NCBI GenBank assembly: GCA_009929445.1
Contig: SAAL01000011.1
Coordinates: forward strand, 1-52,617
Direction of reading: 5' to 3'
Origin: Bacteroidia bacterium
GTDB taxonomy: Bacteria; Bacteroidota; Bacteroidia; Bacteroidales; Paludibacteraceae
Length of the DNA stretch: 52,617 nt
Both the position numbers and the translations under genes were made by a program. A model generated the notes under the pieces. It did not search any database. It was not told the DNA's origin and worked only from the letters and a program-made list of their open reading frames with translations. This document shows, one piece after another, positions 45,005 through 52,617 of the stretch; within the stretch, counting starts at the first letter, position 1; each line of letters opens with the position of its first letter.

Positions 45005-47083
45005 ATGAATATCATTTTGAAAAAAACATATCTTCTGTTGATTTTAGCCTTTGTAATCACTACGGTTTCATGGGCTAAAAATTCTCATTCATCAGGTCCT
45101 GCTTATGATTTCTCAAAACTGAAAAGAGAAAAACCGGGTCGCGGGCTGATTGCAGTACGTGAGAATGACAGCACGGTTAACATTTCCTGGAGATATCTTT
45201 CATCCGATCCTATCCAAACAACTTTTGATATTTACAGAAACGGCCAAAAAATCAATACATTCCCTTTAAAAAATTCAACTTACTTCAAAGACAAAAATAT
45301 TCCTCCCGGATCATTAATTTACGAATTAAAAGCCCGTTTTCCCGACCAAAAAGATAAATCCGAAATCTTTACCTGTTCGATTGGTGAAAATTCGGGTTTC
45401 GGCTACATCAACATACCGCTGGATGTGCCCGAAGGAATCACAACGGTATTCGGACGTCCTGTATTTTACAACGCGAACGATGCTTCAATCGGCGATGTGG
45501 ACGGCGATGGCGAATTCGAGATTATCCTGAAATGGGAACCTTCCAATGCCCGCGACAATGCCCACGACGGTTTTACGGCAAATGTTTACTTTGATTGTTA
45601 CCGGCTGAGCGGCGAGAAACTGTGGAGAATTGACCTGGGAAAAAATATCCGTGCAGGAGCTCATTATACACAGTTTATGGTGTATGACCTGGATGGAGAC
45701 AACAAAGCCGAAGTGGTAATGAAAACGGCTGACGGCACTGTTGACGGGCAGGGAAACACCATAGGAGACAAGGATGCCGACTACCGAAACGAAGTGGGAA
45801 GGATTATTTCCGGGCCGGAATACCTCACAGTTTTTGACGGACTTACCGGTAAGGCGCTTCACACCATCGATTATTTGCCCGAAAGAGGAGAACTGAGCAG
45901 CTGGGGAGATTCCCGCGGAAACCGCTCGGAGAGATACCTGGCTTGTGTAGCTTACCTGGACGGCGTTCATCCGAGCGTCGTAATGTGCCGGGGTTATTAT
46001 ACCCGCACGGTACTTGCAGCTTTTGACTGGAAAGGCGGAAAACTGACCAGCCGTTGGGTGTTTGATTCCGATGAAAAAGGCAACAAAGCCTACGCCGGAC
46101 AGGGAAATCATAACCTGCGGGTGGGCGATGTGGATAGCGACGGCTGCGATGAGATTATTTACGGCGCATGCGTTATTGACAACAACGGAAAAGGACTCTA
46201 TTCCACCCGAATGGGGCACGGTGATGCCATACATCTGACTGCTTTTGACCCTTCGAGCCGCCGGTTACAGGTGTGGGATTGCCACGAAAATAAAAAAGAC
46301 GGCTCCTCGTTTCGCGATGCAGCAACCGGAAAAATCATTTTTCAGGTGAAAAGCAACATCGATGTTGGCAGGTGTATGGCGGCTGATATCGATCCTAACT
46401 CAAAGGGAGTTGAGATGTGGTCTATTGCATCGGAGGGAATTCGAAACATAAAAGGGGAAGTGATTAATCCTTCAACCCGGGGTGTCTCTATCAATATGGC
46501 CTCGTGGTGGGACGGAGATTTATCGCGCGAGCTGCTCGACGGCACCCGAATTACAAAATACAATCCTGAAACGGGGAGGAGCGAACTGCTCTTTGATTGT
46601 GAGGATTGTGCCCGGAATAATGGTACTAAGTCAAATCCATGCCTTTCGGCCGATATCGTGGGCGATTGGCGCGAGGAAATAGTTCTCAGGACAAGAGATA
46701 ATAAGAATCTACGCATTTACATGACTCCGTATGAAACCGACTATCGCTTCCACACTTTTCTGGAAGATCCGGTTTACCGCATCAGTATTGCGACACAGAA
46801 TGTAGCTTACAACCAGCCTACACAGCCCGGTTTCTATTTCGGAAGCGATCTGGGGAAAATTTTTACGGAGAAAGACATCACAGTCAATGACAATCAGGTT
46901 ACTTTAGATGCCGGAGAAATCTATGATTCCTGTAATTGGTCCGTTGGTGGGATTGAAAAAACGAGAAAAATTACCGTAAAAGATATTCCCGCCAGGGTTA
47001 AGTCCAACATTGATGTGAATGTAACTTACCGCGGATACGAATTTAGTGATTCTGTTTTTGTAACGCTTAATCCGAAAAAGTAA
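45005..47083 (+). CDS. PL11 rhamnogalacturonan lyase
   Basis: Eight-bladed beta-propeller lyase that cleaves the RG-I backbone between Rha and GalA, leaving unsaturated GalA ends. After the signal peptide (MNIILKKTYLLLILAFVITT) come the N-terminal fibronectin-like domain (RGLIAVRENDSTVNISWRYL) and the propeller, rich in Ca2+-binding DxDxDG loops: ASIGDVDGDGEFEIILKW, YDLDGDNKAEVVMKTADG and RVGDVDSDGCDEIIYGA. MGHGDAIHLTAFDPS and SADIVGDWREEIVLRT are PL11 hallmarks. About 75 extra residues (IFTEKDITVNDNQ to the end) form an added beta-rich domain without T9SS features. Length 692 aa against roughly 600-620 for plain PL11. The stop overlaps the GH35 ATG (TAATG). A strong terminator sits right in front. 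Confidence 0.95.
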   Translation: MNIILKKTYLLLILAFVITTVSWAKNSHSSGPAYDFSKLKREKPGRGLIAVRENDSTVNISWRYLSSDPIQTTFDIYRNGQKINTFPLKNSTYFKDKNIPPGSLIYELKARFPDQKDKSEIFTCSIGENSGFGYINIPLDVPEGITTVFGRPVFYNANDASIGDVDGDGEFEIILKWEPSNARDNAHDGFTANVYFDCYRLSGEKLWRIDLGKNIRAGAHYTQFMVYDLDGDNKAEVVMKTADGTVDGQGNTIGDKDADYRNEVGRIISGPEYLTVFDGLTGKALHTIDYLPERGELSSWGDSRGNRSERYLACVAYLDGVHPSVVMCRGYYTRTVLAAFDWKGGKLTSRWVFDSDEKGNKAYAGQGNHNLRVGDVDSDGCDEIIYGACVIDNNGKGLYSTRMGHGDAIHLTAFDPSSRRLQVWDCHENKKDGSSFRDAATGKIIFQVKSNIDVGRCMAADIDPNSKGVEMWSIASEGIRNIKGEVINPSTRGVSINMASWWDGDLSRELLDGTRITKYNPETGRSELLFDCEDCARNNGTKSNPCLSADIVGDWREEIVLRTRDNKNLRIYMTPYETDYRFHTFLEDPVYRISIATQNVAYNQPTQPGFYFGSDLGKIFTEKDITVNDNQVTLDAGEIYDSCNWSVGGIEKTRKITVKDIPARVKSNIDVNVTYRGYEFSDSVFVTLNPKK

Positions 47084-49548
47084 TGTCTGTGAAAAAGTCG
47101 TTTCTGTTTTTGTTTTTTGTCACTTATACGGCGGTTGCTTTGGCAGAACAGCCTGCCGGCAGCCTGTATCAGGTGGATATCAGCACTCTTCAGCAGGCAA
47201 AATACTCCCACACCTTCCTGATGGGAAAGAACCTGAATCCTTCAGGCGATGTGATTCAAATAAATTCCAACTCCCTATTATTCAACGGAAAACCGCAGAT
47301 TCCCGTCATGGGCGAAATTCATTTTTCACGTGTGAAAGAAACGGAGTGGAAGAAAGAACTGCTTAAAATGCGTGCCGGAGGGGTCACAGTGATTGCCACT
47401 TACGTATTTTGGATTCACCACGAAGAGATTGAAAATGAATTCGACTGGAATGGACAGCGAAACCTGCATCAGTTTCTGCAGCTATGCAGCGGGTTGAATT
47501 TTCCGGTCGTTTTGCGGATTGGGCCCTGGTGTCACGGTGAGGTGAGAAACGGCGGCTTCCCCGAGTGGCTGGTTAAAAGCGGTATCAAACTGCGCGGAGA
47601 TAATCCGGATTATTTGTCAAAAGTACAAAAATGGTACTCGCAGGTTTATGAGCAGGCAAAAGGAATGATGTGGAAAGACGGTGGGACAATCATCGGTATC
47701 CAGCTCGAAAATGAATATCGCGGACATGGAGCGCATCTGATGACCCTCAAAAAGATGGCCGTAGATCTGGGATTTGATGTGCCGCTTTACACCCGTACGG
47801 GCTGGCCCAGACTGACTACTCCGGTGCCGTACGGCGAAATCATACCGCTCTACGGCGATTATGCCGATGGTTTCTGGGACCGAAGCACCGACGAAATGCC
47901 GGGCGATTACAGCAAAAGCTACGCTTTTCGCTCGTTCAGAAATTCCACCGTCATTGCCACCGAGCAATTGCCGCAGCAAGCCGATACCGACAATCCAAAC
48001 GACCTCGGATATCCGTATTTTACCTGTGAACTGGGAGGAGGCATGATGACCAGCTATCACCGCCGGATAAACATTGCGCCGATGGATGTATATGCCATGA
48101 CTTTGATCCGGATAGGATCAGGAAGTAACCTGCCCGGATATTACATGTATCACGGCGGCAACAATCCGGAAGGGAAACTCACCACACTCAACGAACAGCA
48201 GGCAAGCAGTTACACCAATCACAATGATCTGCCGGTTGAATCCTATGATTTTCAGGCTCCGCTGTGCGAATTCGGACAAATCAATCCTCAGTATCACCTG
48301 CTCCGTAAATTACACATTTTCCTGAAAGATTTTGGCACCGAACTCGCTATGATGCAACCGCATTTTCCCGAAAAAAGCGAATCAGACACCAGGCGCGATT
48401 CATTGCTGCGCTGGGCGGTGAGGAGCAACGGAAACAGCGGATACATTTTTATAAATAACTATCAGCGATTGAAAGAGTTAAGTCCGAAAAAAGCTACTCA
48501 GTTCAGCATAAAGCTATCCGATGAAAAGCTTATCATTCCACAGTTGCCTTTCACAATTCCGTCAGGAGTAAGTTTCTTTATCCCTTTCAACATGGATTTG
48601 GAAGGCGTAAGGATGGTGTATGCAACGGCTCAGCCTATTGCCAGGATGGAAGAAAATGGAAAACTGACGTATATTTTCTCACAGACTGAAGGAATTCCGG
48701 CTGAGTTTGTTTTCGATAAAGAAAATCTCACCGTGAAATCATTTTCCGGAAAGCTTAAGAAAGTGGAAAACCGGTTATATTTCAGCGGGTTCAAAACCGG
48801 TACAGCGCCTGCAATTCGTCTGCAAACATCAGAAAAAAAACAAATAACCATCATTCTGCTCAACGAAAAAAGTTCCCTGAAACTGTGGAAAGGTGAATTC
48901 GCCGGAAAAGAACGTCTGTTTCTGACTGACGCCCGAATCACGTGGAATAAAAATGAATTGACGCTCGCTAAATCAGATGGAGAATACACCGTATCTATAT
49001 TTCCTGCACCGAAAGAACTCTGCTTCAACGACAAGAAATTGAAATCTGCCAAAGAGGGTATTTTTTCAACGTATAAATTGAAAATTCCTGAAAATAAACG
49101 GGTAGAAGCGGAATTCACTAAGATTCAGGACATGAAATTTCCGCTCAGAACCATCGCCATGGGCAGCCGTAATGTAGCTGAAATGCCCTCAGATTCCGAT
49201 TTCGACAGGGCAGCCGTGTGGCAGATTAAACTACCTGAAAATTATAACACAAACCGGGATATTGCGCTGCGCATTCATTACAGGGGCGACGTGGCAAGGA
49301 TATACTCCGGCAACAAACTGCTGACAGATAATTTTTTCAACGGAAAGCCGATGGATGTTAATTTGAAATACGTAGCAGATGAAATTGTTGACAATAAGCT
49401 GACATTGAAGATAATACCCCTGCAGAAAGGTATGCCGGTCTATTTTCCGACAGAAGCGGCAATGACTTTCAGAAATTTTCCTTATGCACTTGAAACACCT
49501 GAAATTCAGATTGTTGAAAGCAGAGAAATTGTATTGTCAGCCAACTAA
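47083..49548 (+). CDS. GH35 beta-galactosidase
   Basis: Retaining exo-beta-galactosidase that probably trims galactose from RG-I oligosaccharides made by PL11. Its ATG shares the A of the PL11 stop (TAATG), so translation is coupled. The signal peptide is MSVKKSFLFLFFVTYTAVALA. The TIM barrel has IPVMGEIHFSRVKETEWKK, VIATYVFWIHHEEIENEFDW and RIGPWCHGEVRNGGFPEWL. Glu211 in IQLENEYRG is the acid/base and Glu316 in YFTCELGGGM the nucleophile. YYMYHGGNNPEGK is also characteristic. A long beta-rich C-terminal part (about 430-821) ends in a jelly roll (DIALRIHYRGDVARIYSGNKL). Length 821 aa fits Bacteroidetes GH35 enzymes with accessory domains. Confidence 0.94.
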   Translation: MSVKKSFLFLFFVTYTAVALAEQPAGSLYQVDISTLQQAKYSHTFLMGKNLNPSGDVIQINSNSLLFNGKPQIPVMGEIHFSRVKETEWKKELLKMRAGGVTVIATYVFWIHHEEIENEFDWNGQRNLHQFLQLCSGLNFPVVLRIGPWCHGEVRNGGFPEWLVKSGIKLRGDNPDYLSKVQKWYSQVYEQAKGMMWKDGGTIIGIQLENEYRGHGAHLMTLKKMAVDLGFDVPLYTRTGWPRLTTPVPYGEIIPLYGDYADGFWDRSTDEMPGDYSKSYAFRSFRNSTVIATEQLPQQADTDNPNDLGYPYFTCELGGGMMTSYHRRINIAPMDVYAMTLIRIGSGSNLPGYYMYHGGNNPEGKLTTLNEQQASSYTNHNDLPVESYDFQAPLCEFGQINPQYHLLRKLHIFLKDFGTELAMMQPHFPEKSESDTRRDSLLRWAVRSNGNSGYIFINNYQRLKELSPKKATQFSIKLSDEKLIIPQLPFTIPSGVSFFIPFNMDLEGVRMVYATAQPIARMEENGKLTYIFSQTEGIPAEFVFDKENLTVKSFSGKLKKVENRLYFSGFKTGTAPAIRLQTSEKKQITIILLNEKSSLKLWKGEFAGKERLFLTDARITWNKNELTLAKSDGEYTVSIFPAPKELCFNDKKLKSAKEGIFSTYKLKIPENKRVEAEFTKIQDMKFPLRTIAMGSRNVAEMPSDSDFDRAAVWQIKLPENYNTNRDIALRIHYRGDVARIYSGNKLLTDNFFNGKPMDVNLKYVADEIVDNKLTLKIIPLQKGMPVYFPTEAAMTFRNFPYALETPEIQIVESREIVLSAN

Positions 49549-49575
49549 TAAGATATAATCAACACAAGCAGATAT

Positions 49576-50961
49576 ATGACAACCTTGAAAAGAATGACAG
49601 GATTTTTACTGTTTTTCAGCCTCAGCTTCATTGTTTTCGGAGCCGAAAAATACAAGATAATTGCCGTGGATGCACCATTCAGCATGGAATCGCTCAGAGA
49701 ATTTAATTTTCCGGAAAAAGATTTTCCAATTACCCGGTACGGGGCAAAATCCGGTGGAGTTTTCAACAATACAAAAGCCATTGCCAAAGCCATTGCAGCT
49801 TGTAATAAAGCCGGCGGAGGGCGTGTAGTTGTTCCTGAAGGAATCTGGCTTACCGGCCCGGTGCATTTCAAAAGCAATGTAAATCTGCATCTGGAAGAAA
49901 ACGCTGTGCTGAGTTTTACCGACAATCCGGCAGATTACCTGCCGGCGGTGATGACATCGTGGGAAGGATTGGAGTGTTACAACTATTCACCACTGCTGTA
50001 TGCTTTCCAATGTGAAAACATAGCTATTTCCGGCAATGGAATGTTGAAACCGAAAATGGATTTGTGGAAAAAGTGGTTCAGTCGTCCGCCGGCACACCTG
50101 AATGCACTGAAAGTGCTTTACACGCTGGCATCAACGGATGTTCCGGTGGAGCAGCGTCAGATGGCTGAGGGCGATAATAACCTCCGACCGCACCTCATAC
50201 AATTCAACAGATGCAAAAATGTATTGCTCGATGGATTTAAAATCCGTGAAAGTCCGTTCTGGACCATTCATATGTACATGTGTGAAAACGGAATTGCCCG
50301 CAACCTGGACGTAGTAGCTCACGGTCACAACAACGACGGCATCGACCTGGAAATGACCCGCCAATTTCTGGTGGAAGATTGTATTTTTGATCAGGGAGAC
50401 GATGCGGTGGTAATTAAGGCAGGGCGAAACCGCGATGCCTGGAGGCTGAATACCCCCAGCGAAAACATCGTAATCCGAAATTGCAAAGTGGTAAAAGGTC
50501 ACGTGTTGCTCGGCATTGGCAGCGAAATGTCAGGTGGTGTGCGCAATGTGTATATGCACGATTGCGAAGTAAATAATTCGGTCATGAGGATGTTTTTTGT
50601 GAAAACAAACCACCGCAGGGGTGGCTTTGTGGAGAACATTATCATGGAAAATGTGAAGGGAAAAGCCGCCCAGCGATTACTGGAGATTGATACGGATGTA
50701 CTGTATCAGTGGAAAGACCTGGTACCCACCTACGAAACCCGCATTACAAAAATTGACGGAATTCACATGAACAATGTGACCTGCGAATCGGCCGATGCCG
50801 TATATGATTTGAAAGGAGATACCCGCCTGCCCATTTCGAATGTAAGTATTAAAAATGTTCATGTAGGGAAAATCAACAAATTCTACAACAACGTGTATAA
50901 CGTGGTGAACCTGAACGAAGAAAATGTTACTTTCCGGAGTTACAATCCGGAAACGAAATAA
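49576..50961 (+). CDS. GH28 galacturonidase-like enzyme, variant active-site surroundings (second of three)
   Basis: Beta-helix GH28 enzyme, exported (signal MTTLKRMTGFLLFFSLSFIV). The family start FPITRYGAKSGGVFNNTKAI and GGGRVVVPEGIWLTGPVHFK is intact. Catalytic Asp residues are kept in NNDGIDLEMT and QGDDAVVIKAGRN. The GHG motif reads KGHVLLGIGSEMSGG, keeping the His but losing the second Gly. The RIK triad reads FFVKTN, keeping Lys but not Arg. These changes suggest an exo-enzyme with a specialised subsite, such as for rhamnogalacturonan or unsaturated ends, rather than a plain polygalacturonase. Length 461 aa is normal. It lies 27 bp after GH35. Confidence 0.91.
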   Translation: MTTLKRMTGFLLFFSLSFIVFGAEKYKIIAVDAPFSMESLREFNFPEKDFPITRYGAKSGGVFNNTKAIAKAIAACNKAGGGRVVVPEGIWLTGPVHFKSNVNLHLEENAVLSFTDNPADYLPAVMTSWEGLECYNYSPLLYAFQCENIAISGNGMLKPKMDLWKKWFSRPPAHLNALKVLYTLASTDVPVEQRQMAEGDNNLRPHLIQFNRCKNVLLDGFKIRESPFWTIHMYMCENGIARNLDVVAHGHNNDGIDLEMTRQFLVEDCIFDQGDDAVVIKAGRNRDAWRLNTPSENIVIRNCKVVKGHVLLGIGSEMSGGVRNVYMHDCEVNNSVMRMFFVKTNHRRGGFVENIIMENVKGKAAQRLLEIDTDVLYQWKDLVPTYETRITKIDGIHMNNVTCESADAVYDLKGDTRLPISNVSIKNVHVGKINKFYNNVYNVVNLNEENVTFRSYNPETK

Positions 50962-50985
50962 ACACAAAACATACAATTTTTAAAT

Positions 50986-52308
50986 ATGAGAACACGAAGA
51001 AAAACATTTTTACTGATAGCTGCCATCCTGTTCAGTATCAATATCTCAGCAGCAGATTTATTTCCCGATGGAACACACATTCCGGATTGGTTCCGACAGA
51101 CAGAAATTGTAAATTACAAAACGCTTGGAAATCAATACATTGTCACCAAGCACGGAGTTAAGAAAAACAGCATCGAATTACAGACCAAGCAGTTGCAAGC
51201 TGTAATCGACAAAGCGGCAAATGAAGGCGGCGGTGTAATTATTGTCCCAAAAGGAGTTTTTCATACCAGCGCACTCTTCTTCAAACCTAAAACTCATCTT
51301 TTCCTGGAAAAAGGAGCAGTCTTGAAAGGAAGTGACGATATCAGTGACTTTCCGGTGATGGAAACACGAATAGAAGGAGAAACCTGTAAATATTTCCCTG
51401 CATTAATCAACGCCGACCGCGTAGATGGTTTTACCATTTCCGGAAGTGGAACAATCGATGGAAACGGCCTCCGTTTTTGGAAAGCATTCTGGCTTCGACG
51501 GGAATGGAATCCGAAGTGCACCAACAAGGATGAGATGCGTCCGCGGCTTCTTTACGTCTCAAACAGCAACGATGTGCAGATTTCGGGAGTTACACTGAAG
51601 GATTCTCCTTTCTGGACTTCGCATTACTATAAATGCAATAACCTGAAGTTGTTGAATCTGACCATTATTTCGCCTGCAAAACCGGTAAAATCTCCCAGTA
51701 CGGATGCCATCGACCTCGATGTGTGTTCCAATGTGCTGGTGAAAAACTGTTACATGTCGGTAAATGACGACGCCATTGCTTTGAAGGGTGGAAAAGGACC
51801 GGTTTCTGATAAAGATCCGAACAACGGCGGAAACTACAACATCGTAATAGAGAATAACACCTACGGATTCTGCCACAGCGCGCTGACCTGCGGAAGCGAG
51901 TCCATCCACAACCGCAACATTGTTTTTAGAAACAGTAAAGTGGACGGAGCAAGTATTATCCTTCACCTGAAAATGCGCCCCGATACGCCACAAAATTACG
52001 AATACATTACGGTTGAAAACATTACCGGGAACGCCGGAAAGTTTATTTCCATTCGTCCCTGGACTCAGTTTTTTGATTTGAAAGGCAACACTCCTCCGCC
52101 TCCTTCACGTTCCGGCAAAATTACTATGCGGAATATCGATGTGGAATGCAATACATTCTTTGATGTTGTAAATTCAGAAAAGTACAAATTGTCTGATTTC
52201 GTATTTGAAAATCTGAATATAAAAGCCGAAAACAGAACCCAAATTGAAAAAGATTATTTTGAAAGCGTAACAGTGAAAAATGTGGTAGTGAATGGAGTTG
52301 CGTTGTAG
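50986..52308 (+). CDS. GH28 family enzyme with diverged catalytic motifs (third of three)
   Basis: Last gene of the cluster, 24 bp after the second GH28. Signal peptide: FLLIAAILFSINISAA. GGGVIIVPKGVFHTSALFFK and the beta-helix repeats identify GH28. The usual N-x-D motif is STDAIDLDVCSN, the DD motif VNDDAIALKGGKGP is kept, GHG is replaced by CHSALTCGSES, and RIK by LHLKMRPDTPQ. The acidic residues remain, so it is probably active, but the substrate-binding residues differ from both other GH28 proteins. A specialised exo-galacturonidase or rhamnogalacturonan-type role is likely (inference). Length 440 aa. No strong terminator follows; only a 5-bp stem CCCCT/AGGGG lies at 52317-52338. Confidence 0.9.
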   Translation: MRTRRKTFLLIAAILFSINISAADLFPDGTHIPDWFRQTEIVNYKTLGNQYIVTKHGVKKNSIELQTKQLQAVIDKAANEGGGVIIVPKGVFHTSALFFKPKTHLFLEKGAVLKGSDDISDFPVMETRIEGETCKYFPALINADRVDGFTISGSGTIDGNGLRFWKAFWLRREWNPKCTNKDEMRPRLLYVSNSNDVQISGVTLKDSPFWTSHYYKCNNLKLLNLTIISPAKPVKSPSTDAIDLDVCSNVLVKNCYMSVNDDAIALKGGKGPVSDKDPNNGGNYNIVIENNTYGFCHSALTCGSESIHNRNIVFRNSKVDGASIILHLKMRPDTPQNYEYITVENITGNAGKFISIRPWTQFFDLKGNTPPPPSRSGKITMRNIDVECNTFFDVVNSEKYKLSDFVFENLNIKAENRTQIEKDYFESVTVKNVVVNGVAL

Positions 52309-52466
52309 TTGATTAGCCCCTAAGTACGCCGAAAGGGGTCTTATGAGTGATTAATTGAACTTTCGCAAGCATATAAATGCTTGAAATACTGATTGACTAA
52401 ACTTTCGCAGATTATAACTTACTATTCGCAGATAAGATTGCTAACGGGCGACCTCGTCCGGTGAGC
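52309..52466. repeat. Non-coding DNA with imperfect direct repeat and small hairpin
   Basis: AACTTTCGCA occurs at 52358-52367 and 52400-52409 within an imperfect repeat of about 20 bp (each preceded by TGATT). Between them CAAGCAT (52366-52372) and ATGCTTG (52377-52383) form a 7-bp hairpin with a 4-nt loop. No ORF is supported here. Confidence 0.55.
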
Positions 52467-52588
52467 CGAAAAATCAGAGAGAGCGGCGTTAAAAAATCGT
52501 CCTTGTTTGAGCCTGCTCAACTGTTTCTAATTTTAGAAACAATTGAGGCGAGTTTGGACGATTTAGCCGATCGAACGCCAATTTTTCG
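52467..52588. repeat. Nested imperfect palindrome of about 122 nt
   Basis: Four nested arm pairs are exact: CGAAAAAT/ATTTTTCG (52467-52474, 52581-52588), GGCGTT/AACGCC (52485-52490, 52574-52579), AAATCGTCC/GGACGATTT (52494-52502, 52556-52564) and TGTTTCTAA/TTAGAAACA (52522-52530, 52533-52541). This is too long and symmetric for a simple terminator and looks like a dispersed palindromic repeat or MITE-like unit. Confidence 0.65.
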
Positions 52589-52617
52589 AGTGAAGCGGGC
52601 GCAGTCTTGAATTTTTT

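Noticed and set aside
45485-46234. 249-aa antisense frame inside PL11
   Set aside because: It is opposite the conserved propeller repeats of PL11; the open frame follows from codon bias on the coding strand.
52317-52338. Terminator after the last GH28 gene
   Set aside because: The stem is only 5 bp with a 12-nt loop and no U tract; too weak to call.

Overview
The window comes from a Bacteroidota genome, most likely of the order Bacteroidales. The evidence is a SusC/SusD pair, a dense carbohydrate-active enzyme locus, LytS/LytTR two-component signalling, TAnnTTTG-type -7 promoter elements and little Shine-Dalgarno signal. One pectin lyase ends in a type IX secretion (T9SS, Por) sorting domain. 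Typical gut Bacteroides lack T9SS, so a T9SS-bearing lineage such as Paludibacteraceae, Dysgonomonadaceae or the Marinilabiliales is more likely. Genus cannot be set from sequence alone.

Layout. (1) 1-8077, plus strand: the C-terminal part of a surface protein with Ig-like modules, then susC, susD and an endo-arabinanase-like GH43 lipoprotein, closed by a strong hairpin terminator. This looks like an arabinan capture unit. (2) 8078-18562, minus strand, unrelated to glycans: a DUF3943 gene broken by a one-base frameshift, a LytTR response regulator and LytS-like kinase (overlapping by 4 bp), a tolC-adaptor-RND tripartite efflux operon carrying an 89-bp heptanucleotide repeat array, and a C-terminal remnant that looks like a HipA kinase. 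(3) 18622-52308, plus strand: 17 co-oriented genes in 33.7 kb for pectin, mainly rhamnogalacturonan I (RG-I). They are an S1 sulfatase, GH97, GH2, CE12-type esterase, GH43, DUF4450-type protein, GH115, GH78, GH2, PL9 (T9SS), an unassigned (alpha/alpha)6-type protein, GH28, a SASA esterase, PL11, GH35, GH28 and GH28. (4) 52309-52617: non-coding DNA with direct repeats and a nested imperfect palindrome of about 120 nt.

How the genes work together (inference from family knowledge). The T9SS-exported PL9 could cut the polymer at the surface and SusC/SusD import fragments. In the periplasm CE12 and SASA esterases would remove acetyl groups. GH43, GH2, GH35, GH97, GH115 and the sulfatase would strip arabinose, galactose, glucuronic acid and sulfate. 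PL11, GH28 and GH78 would take apart the GalA-Rha backbone. Two proteins, at 27073-30276 and 39655-41790, have no assigned activity that I can name. No GH105/GH88 unsaturated uronidase, no SusCD pair next to region 3 and no PUL regulator (HTCS, SusR or ECF sigma) are visible. No tRNA, rRNA, CRISPR array or intact transposase was seen.
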